Below are positions 1 through 10,310 of a stretch of 64,000 nucleotides of DNA, in pieces; position 1 is the first letter of the stretch; every line of letters starts with the position of its first letter. The position numbers and the translations under genes are program-made. The notes under the pieces were generated by a model. It ran no database searches, was not told the DNA's origin, and worked only from the letters and a program-made list of their open reading frames with translations. Source of the stretch: Marinomonas sp. CT5. GTDB lineage: Bacteria > Pseudomonadota > Gammaproteobacteria > Pseudomonadales > Marinomonadaceae. The stretch lies in assembly GCF_018336975.1 (NCBI RefSeq), contig NZ_CP025572.1:2620739-2684738 (forward strand). Direction: 5' to 3'.

Positions 1-1
1 G

Positions 2-78
2 TGGCGGAATGGACGGGACTCGAACCCGCGACCCCCTGCGTGACAGGCAGGTATTCTAACCAACTGAACTACCACTCC
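2..78 (-). tRNA. tRNA-Asp (GUC), copy 1
   Basis: A 77-nt cloverleaf reads on the minus strand, with anticodon GTC at 42-44. The acceptor GGAGTGG pairs with CCATTCC through one G-U wobble. The CCA end is encoded. It is the last member of the cluster visible before the left edge, so the operon may continue outside the window. Confidence 0.97.
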
Positions 79-111
79 GTTGTATAAGCTGTTTAGCCAC
101 TGTCTTATAAG

Positions 112-187
112 TGGTGGGTGTGGAGAGGTTCGAACTCCCGACATTCGCCTTGTAAGGGCGACGCTCTCCCAACTGAGCTACACACCC
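112..187 (-). tRNA. tRNA-Val (UAC), copy 1
   Basis: A 76-nt cloverleaf on the minus strand with anticodon TAC, acceptor GGGTGTG/CACACCC and encoded CCA. It lies 33 nt upstream of tRNA-Asp copy 1 in transcription order. The same Val-spacer-Asp block occurs three times. Confidence 0.97.
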
Positions 188-216
188 GACTCGTAGTTTT
201 ACATCTTGTCGAAAGA

Positions 217-293
217 TGGCGGAATGGACGGGACTCGAACCCGCGACCCCCTGCGTGACAGGCAGGTATTCTAACCAACTGAACTACCACTCC
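217..293 (-). tRNA. tRNA-Asp (GUC), copy 2
   Basis: Identical to the copy at 2-78, with anticodon GTC and encoded CCA. Confidence 0.97.
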
Positions 294-326
294 GTTGTAT
301 AAGCTGTTTAGCCACTGTCTTATAAG

Positions 327-402
327 TGGTGGGTGTGGAGAGGTTCGAACTCCCGACATTCGCCTTGTAAGGGCGACGCTCTCCCAACTGAGCTACACAC
401 CC
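327..402 (-). tRNA. tRNA-Val (UAC), copy 2
   Basis: Identical to the copy at 112-187, with anticodon TAC and encoded CCA. The 33-nt spacer to tRNA-Asp copy 2 is also identical to that of the first pair. Confidence 0.97.
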
Positions 403-449
403 ATCATAATGATGGCATTTCTTGCAACTTACTTCTCATTAAAAGTAAG

Positions 450-526
450 TGGCGGAATGGACGGGACTCGAACCCGCGACCCCCTGCGTGACAGGCAGGT
501 ATTCTAACCAACTGAACTACCACTCC
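450..526 (-). tRNA. tRNA-Asp (GUC), copy 3
   Basis: Identical to the other two Asp genes. The spacer to the upstream Val gene differs from the other two spacers at one base (C at 551, T at the matching position 103). Confidence 0.97.
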
Positions 527-559
527 GTTGTATAAGCTGTTTAGCCACTGCCTTATAAG

Positions 560-635
560 TGGTGGGTGTGGAGAGGTTCGAACTCCCGACATTCGCCTTG
601 TAAGGGCGACGCTCTCCCAACTGAGCTACACACCC
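560..635 (-). tRNA. tRNA-Val (UAC), copy 3
   Basis: Identical to the other two Val genes. About 110 nt separate it from the first Thr gene upstream in transcription order; I see no gene or clear signal in that spacer. Confidence 0.97.
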
Positions 636-744
636 AATCATATTTTACATCTACATGATGAGGAGCTCTTAACTCCCTCTGGCAAGCGCTTTATTAAGAT
701 AGACTCTTAACTTAGCCACTCGACAATTCCATTTAGCTATTAAA

Positions 745-820
745 TGGTGCCGCCACCAAGAGTCGAACTCGGGACCCTCTGATTACAAGTCAGATGCTCT
801 ACCAACTGAGCTATAGCGGC
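745..820 (-). tRNA. tRNA-Thr (UGU), copy 1
   Basis: A 76-nt cloverleaf on the minus strand with anticodon TGT, acceptor GCCGCTA/TGGCGGC with one wobble, and encoded CCA. It is one of four copies that look identical. Confidence 0.97.
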
Positions 821-866
821 TTAACGCTAAATCAAATTGTAAACTTACGAACACATTGTAAGTAAA

Positions 867-942
867 TGGTGCCGCCACCAAGAGTCGAACTCGGGACCCT
901 CTGATTACAAGTCAGATGCTCTACCAACTGAGCTATAGCGGC
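867..942 (-). tRNA. tRNA-Thr (UGU), copy 2
   Basis: The same 76-nt sequence as the copy at 745-820. The spacers around it are unrelated in sequence apart from short inverted repeats. Confidence 0.97.
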
Positions 943-982
943 ATTACATGACGCAGTTTACTTTTAAAGACTTCCTAAGAAG

Positions 983-1058
983 TGGTGCCGCCACCAAGAG
1001 TCGAACTCGGGACCCTCTGATTACAAGTCAGATGCTCTACCAACTGAGCTATAGCGGC
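983..1058 (-). tRNA. tRNA-Thr (UGU), copy 3
   Basis: The same 76-nt sequence, with anticodon TGT and encoded CCA. Confidence 0.97.
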
Positions 1059-1119
1059 TTCAATAAAAGCAAAATCTTTTTTTATTTCCTTACCAAAGCA
1101 GGAAACTTCGACCAAAATA

Positions 1120-1195
1120 TGGTGCCGCCACCAAGAGTCGAACTCGGGACCCTCTGATTACAAGTCAGATGCTCTACCAACTGAGCTATAGCGGC
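1120..1195 (-). tRNA. tRNA-Thr (UGU), copy 4
   Basis: The same 76-nt sequence. It is flanked by a 10-bp inverted repeat (1109-1118 and 1205-1214) whose right arm includes the CCA end of the neighbouring tRNA-Pro. Confidence 0.97.
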
Positions 1196-1208
1196 ATTTC
1201 TCAAATTT

Positions 1209-1287
<79 letters not shown>

Positions 1288-1320
1288 ACTGACAATTAAA
1301 AAGTTAAACTCTGTCCCTGT

Positions 1321-1350
1321 CAGCGGGTGCGTATATTACTATAACAAATT
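1321..1350 (-). promoter_or_regulatory. Possible promoter of the tRNA cluster
   Basis: Upstream of tRNA-Pro the minus strand has an AT-rich element (TAATAT, 1333-1338, with TATAGT overlapping it) followed by a GC-rich stretch (1321-1331). That layout resembles growth-rate-controlled stable-RNA promoters. No good -35 hexamer is seen at the usual distance, so the call is tentative. Confidence 0.35.
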
Positions 1351-1532
1351 GAAAAGGGAAGACTTTTATAAACTTTTTTTCAATTTAATCATACCGCTAG
1401 AGTTTTCGTCATTTATCGCTTAAACATTGATCTAAATAAAATTCTACTTTCTTTATCCTTTGTCAATCCAGTAAAAATCAATGCCAATCAATTTAATAGC
1501 GGATAAACTGCCATGCAAAGCCATCTCATACA

Positions 1533-1560
1533 AAAAAGCCACCCTAAGGGGTGGCTTTTT
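1533..1560 (-). terminator. Terminator after ihfA
   Basis: An inverted repeat AAGCCACCC/GGGTGGCTT with a short loop is followed by a T run on the minus strand, 16 nt past the ihfA stop. It closes the thrS-ihfA operon and separates it from the tRNA cluster. The rest of 1286-1532 holds only the tRNA promoter region and AT-rich DNA. Confidence 0.85.
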
Positions 1561-1575
1561 AAAACACTTCAATGA

Positions 1576-1872
1576 TTACTCTTGCATATAGTCTTCTACT
1601 TTAGACTTAAGCTTCTGCCCAGGTCGAAAAGTAACAACTGTACGCGCAGTAATTGGGATTTCTTCTCCCGTCTTAGGGTTTCGACCAGGACGCTGACTCT
1701 TTTCACGCACTTCGAAATTACCAAAGCCCGACAACTTAACTTGCTGTCTTTCTATTAGTGAGCCTCGCACCACATCGAAAAAACCTTCAACAAGATCTTT
1801 CGCATCTTTTTTACTAAGACCAATTGAATCCACTAAATTTTCAGCAAGGTCCGCTTTTGTCAACGATCCCAT
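1576..1872 (-). CDS. ihfA: Integration host factor subunit alpha
   Basis: This 98-residue protein of the bacterial histone-like (HU/IHF) family pairs with IhfB to make the DNA-bending protein IHF. The family signature is visible: [10 protein letters not shown] around residues 49-58, then the DNA-clasping arm with [13 protein letters not shown] at about 62-74. Length and sequence match IHF alpha rather than HU. It is the last gene of the thrS-infC-rpmI-rplT-pheS-pheT-ihfA run, starting 4 nt after pheT, and a strong terminator follows. Placement directly after pheT is standard in gammaproteobacteria. Confidence 0.98.
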   Translation of the reverse strand: MGSLTKADLAENLVDSIGLSKKDAKDLVEGFFDVVRGSLIERQQVKLSGFGNFEVREKSQRPGRNPKTGEEIPITARTVVTFRPGQKLKSKVEDYMQE

Positions 1873-1876
1873 AAAT

Positions 1877-4261
1877 CTACCCCCTTACAACGGCTCCCAA
1901 CTGCTCAGACAAGGCTGCAACAGTTTGTTCGACTGAGTTGTTCACTTCTTCGTCACTAAGAGTGTGTGAAGGATGCTGCCACGTCAAGCCCAAAGCGACA
2001 CTTTTTTTCGTTTCATCAATGCCTTGCCCTTGATAAACATCAAAAACCAACACATTTTTCAGAGCTTCACCAGCTGTTTCAGCGATAACTCGTTCCAACT
2101 CACTAACTGGAACAGAGCGATCAACCAACAAAGCCAGATCACGACGAACCTCAGGGAAACGAGAAACCGCTTCATACTCAGGCAAGGTCGCATTCAATAC
2201 AGCATTTAACGCGATATCAAACACATAAATTGGCTGGTTAGCACCTAACGTTTTAGATAATTGAGGGTGCAACTCCCCCATCAAACCAATAAATTGGCCA
2301 TCTAAATAGATGTCAGCAGAACGACCCGGATGCAAAAACTCACACTTAGAGCGCTCATAAGTCGGCTTACCGCCATTATTCACATCAAACAAGGCCTCAA
2401 CATGAGCTTTTAGATCGTAGAAATCTACTTTTTCACTACCGTGATACCAAGCTTCAGTATGACGTGAGCCCGCAATCAAGCCAGCTATCTGCTCTTGCTG
2501 GTCCAATTCAGCCAAGGCTTCAACAGAGCCAATAAAACGACGACCCGTTTCAAATAAACGAACGCGCGATTGTTGGCGATTTTGATTATGAAGATACGCT
2601 TTAACTAAGCCAGGAACTAAACTTGGGCGCATCACCCCCATGTCTGCCGAAATAGGATTCGCCAGTGGCACAGGCTCAATGTGAGGTAAAAACTGCTTAC
2701 TCAACACAGGATCAATGAAGCTGTAGGTCACAGCCTCTTGATAGCCTTGAGATACTAAAATAGAACGCAATACTTGAATCTGTGTTTTTGATTCAGACAA
2801 AGGCGTAAAATTCACCGCAGCTTGAGGCATAGAAGAAGGAAGATTATCGTAGCCGTAAATACGAGCAACCTCTTCAATCAAATCCGCCTCAATTGCTATA
2901 TCAAAGCGATGTGATGGCGCTTTTGTAACCCAAACGTCATCAGTAACTTCAACCATCTCTAAACCAAGACGTGTCAATATATCCGTCACCAAGTCTTTGT
3001 CGATAGACATTGCCAAGTACTGATCCAGCTTTTTGCGGCGCAATGTAACAGAAGCCGCCTCAGGCAAGGAAGACGCTTTTACAGCTGAAGTAATTGGCCC
3101 GACTTGACCACCTGCTATTTCAACAATTAACGCTGTCGCTCTTTCTATCGCTCGCTCTTGCAGTGTGGCATCAACACCTCGCTCAAAGCGATGAGAGGAG
3201 TCTGTATGCAAACCGTAAGAACGCGCTTTACCAGCCAATGATAGCGGCGTAAAGAAAGCACTTTCAAGAAAGATATCTTTTGTTTCAGCGTTAACACCAG
3301 AACCTTCGCCACCCATGACACCAGCAATAGCCAGCGAAGACTTTTCATCAGCGATGACCAAAGTATCATCTCTCAAGGTCACTTCTTGACCATCAAGCAA
3401 AACAATTTTTTCATCTTGATTTGCCATTCGAACGACAATAGAACCCGTCAAATTAGCCAAATCGAACGCATGCATAGGCTGACCAAGCTCAAGCATCACA
3501 TAATTAGTAATATCAACAACAGGGTCAATAGAACGAATTCCACTACGACGAAGCTTTTCCACCATCCATAAAGGCGTTTGTGCTTTAACGTCAATGCCAC
3601 GCACAACACGACCTAAATAACGAGGACATGCATCCGCTGCGTCTACACGTACAGGGAAAGTATCATCAATATCAATAGCAGAAGGCGTTACATCTACAGG
3701 CGTAACATCAACTTTATTCAAGACACCCACTTCACGAGCTAGACCAGCAACACTCAAACAGTCACTGCGGTTAGGTGTTAAGTCAACATCAATAATCTGA
3801 TCATCAAGCCCTAAAAAAGCACGGAAGTCTTCACCCGCTTTGGCAATAGCCGGCAACTCCATAATACCATCATGATCATCGTTCAACCCCAGTTCAGAAG
3901 CAGAGCACAACATACCAAAAGACTCGACTTGACGAAGTTTGGCTTTTTTAATTTTAAAATCCGCACCCAAAACCGCGCCAATTTTAGCAAACGGGATTTT
4001 GATACCTGGACGCGCATTTGGTGCACCACAAACAACCTGAAAGGTTTCTGCACCATCAGACACCTGACATACTTGCAGTTTGTCAGCATTTGGATGAGGC
4101 TCAGCACCGACAATTTCACCTACAACAACGCCTGAAAACTCAGAGGCGACAGGTAGGACTTCATCCACTTCAAGGCCAGCTAACGTTATCTGAGCAACCA
4201 AATCATCGCTACTGATGTCTGGATTGACCCACTCTCTTAGCCAATTCTCACTAATTTTCAT
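1877..4261 (-). CDS. pheT: Phenylalanine-tRNA ligase beta subunit
   Basis: The 794-residue beta subunit of the alpha2-beta2 PheRS charges tRNA-Phe in the cytoplasm together with PheS. The family order is visible: an N-terminal tRNA-binding (OB-fold) domain at about 40-150, the B3/B4 editing region at about 210-380, the B5 domain at about 400-470, a catalytic-like core, and a C-terminal FDX-ACB anticodon-binding domain at about 700-793 (beginning near [11 protein letters not shown]). Length is normal for the long bacterial form. It starts 22 nt after pheS and ends 4 nt before ihfA, so the three are almost certainly co-transcribed. Confidence 0.98.
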   Translation of the reverse strand: MKISENWLREWVNPDISSDDLVAQITLAGLEVDEVLPVASEFSGVVVGEIVGAEPHPNADKLQVCQVSDGAETFQVVCGAPNARPGIKIPFAKIGAVLGADFKIKKAKLRQVESFGMLCSASELGLNDDHDGIMELPAIAKAGEDFRAFLGLDDQIIDVDLTPNRSDCLSVAGLAREVGVLNKVDVTPVDVTPSAIDIDDTFPVRVDAADACPRYLGRVVRGIDVKAQTPLWMVEKLRRSGIRSIDPVVDITNYVMLELGQPMHAFDLANLTGSIVVRMANQDEKIVLLDGQEVTLRDDTLVIADEKSSLAIAGVMGGEGSGVNAETKDIFLESAFFTPLSLAGKARSYGLHTDSSHRFERGVDATLQERAIERATALIVEIAGGQVGPITSAVKASSLPEAASVTLRRKKLDQYLAMSIDKDLVTDILTRLGLEMVEVTDDVWVTKAPSHRFDIAIEADLIEEVARIYGYDNLPSSMPQAAVNFTPLSESKTQIQVLRSILVSQGYQEAVTYSFIDPVLSKQFLPHIEPVPLANPISADMGVMRPSLVPGLVKAYLHNQNRQQSRVRLFETGRRFIGSVEALAELDQQEQIAGLIAGSRHTEAWYHGSEKVDFYDLKAHVEALFDVNNGGKPTYERSKCEFLHPGRSADIYLDGQFIGLMGELHPQLSKTLGANQPIYVFDIALNAVLNATLPEYEAVSRFPEVRRDLALLVDRSVPVSELERVIAETAGEALKNVLVFDVYQGQGIDETKKSVALGLTWQHPSHTLSDEEVNNSVEQTVAALSEQLGAVVRG

Positions 4262-4283
4262 AAAAACATCCTAGGTCGACTGG

Positions 4284-5279
<996 letters not shown>

Positions 5280-5300
5280 TTATACACTCCAAAAAATAAA

Positions 5301-5331
5301 ATAGGGGAAGAACCATTGGCTCTTCCCCTAT
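5301..5331 (-). terminator. Terminator-like hairpin between rplT and pheS
   Basis: On the minus strand an 11-bp perfect stem (ATAGGGGAAGA/TCTTCCCCTAT) with a 9-nt loop is followed by TTTATTTTTT, then the pheS GGAG and ATG. It may end the infC-rpmI-rplT transcript, with partial read-through, or be an attenuator for pheST. A second pairing possibility (GTGGTTCG at 5382-5389 with CGAACTAC at 5347-5354) lies just upstream. Confidence 0.8.
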
Positions 5332-5408
5332 CAAAGACTGCATTGAGTAGTTCGTTCTTTTAAGACTGAATCTATCAAGATCGAACCACCCTAAGGCTAC
5401 GTCAGAAA

Positions 5409-5765
5409 TTAAGCCAAGCTTGCTTTCGCTTTTTCAACGATAGCAGCAAAAACTTCTTTCTCGTACACAGCTAGGTCAGCCAAAACCTTACGGTCAATTT
5501 CAATAGCTGCTTTTTTCAGACCAGCAATGAAACGGCTGTAAGATAGACCATTGATACGTGCAGCAGCGTTGATACGAGCAATCCACAATGCGCGGAATTG
5601 ACGTTTACGCTGACGACGGTCACGGTATTGATACTGACCAGCTTTGATAACAGCTTGTTTTGCTACACGAAATACACGGCTACGTGCACCGTAGTAACCT
5701 TTAGCTTGCTTTAAAATCTTCTTGTGACGGCGACGAGCCTGAACACCACGTTTTACGCGAGGCAT
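5409..5765 (-). CDS. rplT: 50S ribosomal protein L20
   Basis: A 118-residue, highly basic protein with the L20 start [16 protein letters not shown] and the usual length. L20 binds 23S rRNA early in assembly of the large subunit. In E. coli it also represses its own operon by binding the mRNA near rpmI, and a hairpin lies between infC and rpmI here (6061-6086). It is 47 nt downstream of rpmI in the conserved infC-rpmI-rplT order. Confidence 0.99.
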   Translation of the reverse strand: MPRVKRGVQARRRHKKILKQAKGYYGARSRVFRVAKQAVIKAGQYQYRDRRQRKRQFRALWIARINAAARINGLSYSRFIAGLKKAAIEIDRKVLADLAVYEKEVFAAIVEKAKASLA

Positions 5766-5812
5766 AATATAAACCTTATACTAATAAATTAATGAACTAA
5801 AAAAATCTAAAC

Positions 5813-6007
5813 TTAGATGTATGGCAACATGCGTACAATTAACGCTTTGTCGCTTTGCGCAATCTGGTTCATAGAACGAAGATGACGCTTACGCTTAGTC
5901 GATTTCTTAGTCAAGATGTGACTAGTATGAGACTGCTTATGTTTAAAACCATTCGCGGTACGTTTGAAGCGCTTAGACGCGCCACTGTGTGACTTAATTT
6001 TGGACAT
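5813..6007 (-). CDS. rpmI: 50S ribosomal protein L35
   Basis: A 64-residue, very basic protein with the L35 pattern ([20 protein letters not shown], later RKRHLR and a [10 protein letters not shown] ending). It is a small component of the large ribosomal subunit. It lies between infC and rplT as in nearly all bacteria, with about 90 nt of leader after infC that contains a stable hairpin. Confidence 0.99.
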   Translation of the reverse strand: MSKIKSHSGASKRFKRTANGFKHKQSHTSHILTKKSTKRKRHLRSMNQIAQSDKALIVRMLPYI

Positions 6008-6060
6008 GATAAAACCACTCTCGCATTCGTTAATGTTAGTGTAATTTCTTAATATCTAAT

Positions 6061-6086
6061 GTTTTAAGAGCCTAAGCCCTTAAAAC
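6061..6086 (-). promoter_or_regulatory. RNA hairpin in the infC-rpmI spacer
   Basis: The minus strand has an 11-bp stem GTTTTAAGGGC/GCTCTTAAAAC (one G-U pair) with a TTAG loop and no T run after it. It sits where E. coli carries the L20 translational operator for rpmI-rplT, so a similar role or an RNA-processing role is possible. That assignment is inferred from position only. Confidence 0.5.
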
Positions 6087-6100
6087 ACAGTTATTTAAAA

Positions 6101-6634
6101 TTACTTCTTCTTTTTGGGGCCTAGCACCATCGTCAATTGACGACCTTCCATTTTCGCGGCTTGTTCAACTGCACCATATTCCTCTAAGTCTGCTGCGACT
6201 CGATTCATAAGCTGCATACCAAGCTCTTGATGGGCCATTTCACGACCGCGGTATCGTAGCGATACTTTGGCCTTATCCCCGCCTTCAAGGAAACGTATCA
6301 GGTTGCGGAGTTTTACCTGATAATCTCCTTCCTCCGTCCCTGGACGGAATTTCATTTCTTTTACTTGGATCTGCTTAGCATTTTTCTTTTGAGCGGCTTT
6401 CGCCTTCTTCGCTTCGAAAATATGCTTACCGTAGTCCATTATTTTGCAAACAATGGGATCTGAATCAGCAATTTGCACTAAGTCTAACGTGGCTTCTTGA
6501 GCCGCTTTTAGTGCCTCTTCCAGAGAGACAACGCCAACTTGTTCACCATCAGCAGCGATTAAACGCACTTCGGTTGCTCGAATGTTCTCGTTGATTAGAG
6601 GACGCTGCTTACTAGCAGAACGCCCACGATTCAT
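6101..6634 (-). CDS. infC: Translation initiation factor IF-3
   Basis: A 177-residue IF-3 with the N-domain start ([20 protein letters not shown]), the lysine-rich linker, and the C-domain motif [17 protein letters not shown], ending in PKKKK. IF-3 binds the 30S subunit, keeps subunits apart and rejects wrong start codons. The coordinates use the first ATG, but AAGG is only 4 nt before it. An in-frame ATA four codons upstream (6644-6646) has GGAG at 8 nt and gives an N-terminus like that of E. coli IF-3, so the real start may be ATA at 6646. The ATG start would lie 8 nt after the thrS stop. Confidence 0.97.
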   Translation of the reverse strand: MNRGRSASKQRPLINENIRATEVRLIAADGEQVGVVSLEEALKAAQEATLDLVQIADSDPIVCKIMDYGKHIFEAKKAKAAQKKNAKQIQVKEMKFRPGTEEGDYQVKLRNLIRFLEGGDKAKVSLRYRGREMAHQELGMQLMNRVAADLEEYGAVEQAAKMEGRQLTMVLGPKKKK

Positions 6635-6642
6635 ATTACCTT

Positions 6643-8580
6643 TTATAGTACTATCTCCACTTCTTGTTTACGGCTACGGCGAGCAATTTCTTGTTGAAGC
6701 AAACCTTCAAATTCGGAAATACTCATCACTCCAAGATCTTCGCCGGTACGAGTACGAACAGCAACTTGTTCCTGCTCTACTTCTTTATCGCCGACAACGA
6801 TCATGTACGGCACTCGTTGAAGAGTATGCTCGCGGATTTTAAACCCGATCTTCTCGTTTCTCAAGTCAAGTTTTGCTCTAAAGCCATTTGAATTCAATCT
6901 TTTTTCCAAATCAGAACAGTATTCTGCTTGGCGATCAGTAATGTTCATGATAACAACTTGTTCAGGCGCAAGCCAGACCGGAAAGGCACCTTCTGTCTCT
7001 TCGATCAAAATACCGATGAATCGCTCAAGCGATCCAACAATAGCACGGTGCAACATAACCGGTGTTTGGCGTGAACCATCTTCCGACACATATTGCGCCC
7101 CTAAGCGAGTTGGCATAGAGAAATCTACCTGAATAGTACCACATTGCCATACTCGGCCAATGGCATCTTTCAGAGAAAACTCAATTTTAGGGCCGTAGAA
7201 TGCACCTTCACCAGGTAATTCTTCCCAATCCAGTCCAGCAGAATCTAGCGCATCAGACAGCGCTTTCTCTGCTTTATCCCAAACTTCATCAGAACCAACG
7301 CGCTGCTCAGGACGAGTAGACAAGCGATAAACAATGCTGTCAAAACCAAAGTCAGCATAAACCTCGTGTAGCAAATCGATAAATTCAGACACTTCTTGCT
7401 GAATTTGTTCTTCTGTTACAAAGATATGCCCATCATCCTGAACAAAGTTACGTACTCGCATAATACCATGCAATGCACCAGAAGGCTCATTACGGTGACA
7501 AGAGCCAAATTCCGCCATACGGAATGGCAAATCACGGTAGCTTTTAAGACCTTGATTGTATACTTGTATATGACAAGGACAATTCATCGGCTTAACCGCA
7601 TAGTCACGATTTTCTGAGTGCGTCGTAAACATGTTTTCATGATACTTACCCCAGTGCCCAGATTTCTCCCAAAGCACGCGATCAACGATCTGAGGCGTTT
7701 TCACTTCTTGGTAATTGTTATCAAGCTGTTTCTGACGCATGTACTGCTCAACAACTTGATACAAACGCCATCCTTTAGGATGCCAAAACACCATACCAGG
7801 CGCTTCTTCTTGCACATGAAAAAGGTCCAGCTTCTTACCTAACTTACGATGATCTCGCTTTTCAGCTTCTTCAATACGTGTCAGATAAGCTTTTAATTCT
7901 TTTTTGTCGTTCCAAGCCGTACCATAAATACGCTGCAACATTTCATTGTTTGAATCACCACGCCAGTAGGCACCAGCAAGCTTCATCAATTTAAAGTGAC
8001 GCAAAACGCGAGTATTTGGTACGTGAGGACCACGACACATATCCATGTATTCTTCGTGATGATACAGACCAACTTCTTTTGTCGAGTCATCCATGTCATC
8101 GATCAACGCGACTTTGTAGCTTTCACCACGATCAACAAACTGCTGACGCGCTTCCGCTATTGGCGTCATTTTCTTAACAACATCGTAATCTGTCTTAACC
8201 AACTCAGCGATGCGCTTTTCTATGGCGGCTAAGTCATCAGGCGTAAAAGGACGCTCGTAAGCGATGTCGTAGTAAAAACCTTCATCTATGACAGGACCAA
8301 TGGCCATTTTCGCCGTTGGATAAAGTTGTTTAACGGCATGACCAACAAGGTGAGCAAACGAGTGACGAATAATCTCAACACCTTCAGGGTCTTTCCCTGT
8401 GATGATGCTTAATTTTGCGTCTTCAGAAATAAGTTCACACGCATCAACAAGTTGATCATTTATACGACCGGCAACTGTTGCCTTAGCCAAACCAGGACCT
8501 ATGTCCTCGGCGACTTGCATAACCGTTACTGGATTTGAAAAAGAACGTTGGCTGCCATCAGGCAAAGTAATTACAGGCAT
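6643..8580 (-). CDS. thrS: Threonine-tRNA ligase
   Basis: The 645-residue ThrRS attaches threonine to tRNA-Thr and edits mischarged Ser-tRNA-Thr. Domain order is typical: an N-terminal TGS domain (about 1-62), an editing domain with the HxxxH pair in HSFAHLVGH (about 73-80), a zinc-dependent class II core with the zinc cysteine in [12 protein letters not shown], and a C-terminal anticodon-binding domain from about 545. Length matches E. coli ThrS (642). It is the first gene of the translation operon, and its 3' end carries the GGAG that probably serves infC. Confidence 0.99.
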   Translation of the reverse strand: MPVITLPDGSQRSFSNPVTVMQVAEDIGPGLAKATVAGRINDQLVDACELISEDAKLSIITGKDPEGVEIIRHSFAHLVGHAVKQLYPTAKMAIGPVIDEGFYYDIAYERPFTPDDLAAIEKRIAELVKTDYDVVKKMTPIAEARQQFVDRGESYKVALIDDMDDSTKEVGLYHHEEYMDMCRGPHVPNTRVLRHFKLMKLAGAYWRGDSNNEMLQRIYGTAWNDKKELKAYLTRIEEAEKRDHRKLGKKLDLFHVQEEAPGMVFWHPKGWRLYQVVEQYMRQKQLDNNYQEVKTPQIVDRVLWEKSGHWGKYHENMFTTHSENRDYAVKPMNCPCHIQVYNQGLKSYRDLPFRMAEFGSCHRNEPSGALHGIMRVRNFVQDDGHIFVTEEQIQQEVSEFIDLLHEVYADFGFDSIVYRLSTRPEQRVGSDEVWDKAEKALSDALDSAGLDWEELPGEGAFYGPKIEFSLKDAIGRVWQCGTIQVDFSMPTRLGAQYVSEDGSRQTPVMLHRAIVGSLERFIGILIEETEGAFPVWLAPEQVVIMNITDRQAEYCSDLEKRLNSNGFRAKLDLRNEKIGFKIREHTLQRVPYMIVVGDKEVEQEQVAVRTRTGEDLGVMSISEFEGLLQQEIARRSRKQEVEIVL

Positions 8581-8819
8581 TTTATTCCCCTATCGGAGTC
8601 AGTGGTGCTCCATACCAAAGAGCACATGTAAATTTCAGGGCATAAATTATCATTTTTCGATTATTCATGCGAATCTAATTTTAAATAAGGAATTATTCTG
8701 CATGTAGCCGCCATCGACAAAAATCAAGCCCTTTTTCTACTAATAAGCCATAGACATTCTCTTCATGCAGGGTAAAATTGGCGTCCGTTTCACACAGACT
8801 TCATTTACTCAAAGGCACT

Positions 8820-9446
8820 ATGGATCTCAATACTCTTGACGACTACTGCATCGAGACTACTCAAGCAGAACCAGACCTATTAATTGAGTTGGTTGAAAAA
8901 ACCTACTCTGATATGGGCTACCCAAATAAGTTATCAGGAAAAACCATTGGCCGTACCTTGAAGCTTCTGGCAAAAATATCACAACCAAAGCGAGCATTAG
9001 AGATCGGTATGTTTACTGGTTACTCAGCCCTGTCTATTGCTGAAGGCATGCCCGCAGATGGTGAGCTTATTTGTTGTGAAACCAACCCAAGAGCAATTGA
9101 GTTTGCTCAATCTTTTTTTGATCGCAGCGAGCATGGCAAAAAAATCACTGCTATTTTTGGCCCTGCCCTCGACACCATCAACTCCCTTGAAGGGAAATTC
9201 GACTTTGTCTTTATTGATGCTGATAAACGCAATTACCTAAATTACTACGAAGCAGTACTACCGCTGGTTAGATCAGGTGGCCTTATCATCATAGATAACT
9301 CCCTATGGCAAGGAAGAGTCCTAGACCCGAAAGAAAACAGCGATATCGCTGTCAACGAAGTCAACCGCTTAATTGCGCAAGACAAACGAGTTGAAAACGT
9401 TCATCTGAACGTTCGTGACGGTCTTAATATCGTCGTAAAACACTAA
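8820..9446 (+). CDS. O-methyltransferase (class I SAM-dependent, COMT-like)
   Basis: A 208-residue protein of the O-methyltransferase family 3 type (catechol/caffeoyl-CoA methyltransferase-like). The SAM-binding motif I is ALEIGMFTGYSALSIAEGMP, and motif FVFIDADKRNYLNYYE has the metal- and substrate-binding Asp typical of the family. I chose the ATG at 8820, preceded by AAAGG, over a TTG at 8778 with no ribosome-binding site. It is transcribed away from thrS and followed by a hairpin, so it is probably monocistronic. The substrate cannot be read from the sequence. Confidence 0.9.
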   Translation: MDLNTLDDYCIETTQAEPDLLIELVEKTYSDMGYPNKLSGKTIGRTLKLLAKISQPKRALEIGMFTGYSALSIAEGMPADGELICCETNPRAIEFAQSFFDRSEHGKKITAIFGPALDTINSLEGKFDFVFIDADKRNYLNYYEAVLPLVRSGGLIIIDNSLWQGRVLDPKENSDIAVNEVNRLIAQDKRVENVHLNVRDGLNIVVKH

Positions 9447-9457
9447 CCCTATTTCTT

Positions 9458-9503
9458 ATAAAGCCCAGTCACCTTTGGGTCCCCCTAGGTGACTGGGCTT
9501 TAT
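9458..9503 (+). terminator. Long hairpin after the O-methyltransferase gene
   Basis: A perfect 17-bp inverted repeat (9458-9474 and 9487-9503) around a 12-nt loop starts 11 nt past the methyltransferase stop. The arms end in AT-rich pairs, so the descending arm supplies CTTTAT, but no long T run follows. It is likely a terminator, or an RNA-stabilising hairpin. Confidence 0.75.
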
Positions 9504-9540
9504 GTGCTATTAAAAAGATATTACGTAAGAGGCAGCGATT

Positions 9541-10239
9541 TTGGTCGTTTTTAAAATCACAAATAACATCTCCGGCAAACACTACATTGGAACGTCTTTC
9601 AATAGTGGCTTTCAACGTTTCGAACAATATGTTGAAGCCACTCAAGAAGGTTTGGACTTTCCTCTATACAACGACATTAGGGAGAATGGCGTTGAAGCTT
9701 TCACAGTGGAAGAACTATTTGAAACAAGCGACAAAGAAGAACTTTACGAACTAGAAACAGACTATATCTCTATCTACAATGGAGAAAGTCTGCGCGGCTA
9801 CAAAATTGCCCAAACAGCCGAAAAAGCCACAAGTTTAAACTTTGGCAAAAAAGCTTTGTTTGATGCAAACGGTGTTTCAACTGCTGAGCAACCTAAGAAA
9901 ACCAGAAAAACTGCAGCAAAGAAAACCGTCGACATCCCAAAAAAAACCATTGAACCAGCACCAACAGCCAAATCCTTCTTTGGCGAGCTCATTGGTGAAG
10001 ATAGATTAGACGCACCGCTTACATCAACTCCTGAAAAGAAAAAAGCCCCAGCTCGAACAAAGAGCAAGGCAAGCATTCAGAAGATGCTAAGCGAAGCTGA
10101 AAAAGCCGCTAAAAAAGAACGCGAAGAAAAGCTTAAGCAGCAACAACAAGCCGAAGCAGAAGAAATGGCGCTTATCATGGCCAAGATAGATGTGACATCC
10201 AAATCTGCCACCTCGGCATTCCGTCGTCGTAAAGGCTAA
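9541..10239 (+). CDS. GIY-YIG-like domain protein with Lys/Ala-rich tail, function unknown
   Basis: This 232-residue protein has an N-terminal domain (about 1-90) resembling GIY-YIG nucleases. The opening strand VVFKIT stands where GIY would be, YIG is at 15-17, a possible catalytic Arg is R26, and a Glu is at 72 in ELETDYISIYN, followed by GYKI. The GIY half is degenerate, so activity is uncertain. Residues 95-232 are rich in Lys, Ala, Glu and Gln and look disordered or helical, suiting nucleic-acid binding. The start is a TTG with AGAGG 8 nt upstream; no in-frame ATG is near. Flanking terminators suggest a single-gene unit. Confidence 0.7.
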   Translation: MVVFKITNNISGKHYIGTSFNSGFQRFEQYVEATQEGLDFPLYNDIRENGVEAFTVEELFETSDKEELYELETDYISIYNGESLRGYKIAQTAEKATSLNFGKKALFDANGVSTAEQPKKTRKTAAKKTVDIPKKTIEPAPTAKSFFGELIGEDRLDAPLTSTPEKKKAPARTKSKASIQKMLSEAEKAAKKEREEKLKQQQQAEAEEMALIMAKIDVTSKSATSAFRRRKG

Positions 10240-10251
10240 GAACCCTTAATA

Positions 10252-10285
10252 CAAAAAAGCTCAGTTATTTAACTGAGCTTTTTTG
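10252..10285. terminator. Bidirectional terminator between the GIY-YIG-like gene and DAHP synthase
   Basis: The inverted repeat CAAAAAAGCTCAGTTA/TAACTGAGCTTTTTTG has a TT loop. The A run on one side and T run on the other let it work for both the plus-strand gene ending at 10239 and the minus-strand gene ending at 10311. Confidence 0.9.
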
Positions 10286-10310
10286 TTCTTATCATGCAAA
10301 TTAAAACAAC

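Larger units (their letters stand above)
2..635 (-). repeat. Three tandem 186-bp tRNA-Val/tRNA-Asp blocks
   Basis: Blocks 2-187, 217-402 and 450-635 each hold tRNA-Val, a 33-nt spacer and tRNA-Asp. They are identical apart from one T/C difference in the spacer (103 versus 551). The DNA between blocks (188-216 and 403-449) is unrelated. Recent tandem duplication or gene conversion would keep even the spacers the same. Confidence 0.9.

Noticed and set aside
105..710. Short open frames of 60-84 residues across the tRNA genes
   Set aside because: They are translations of the tRNA sequences themselves, repeated with each copy, and have no ribosome-binding sites.
2..1195. Regularly spaced, near-identical repeats that superficially resemble a repeat array
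   Set aside because: The repeats are complete tRNA genes with encoded CCA ends, not a CRISPR array, and the spacing varies.
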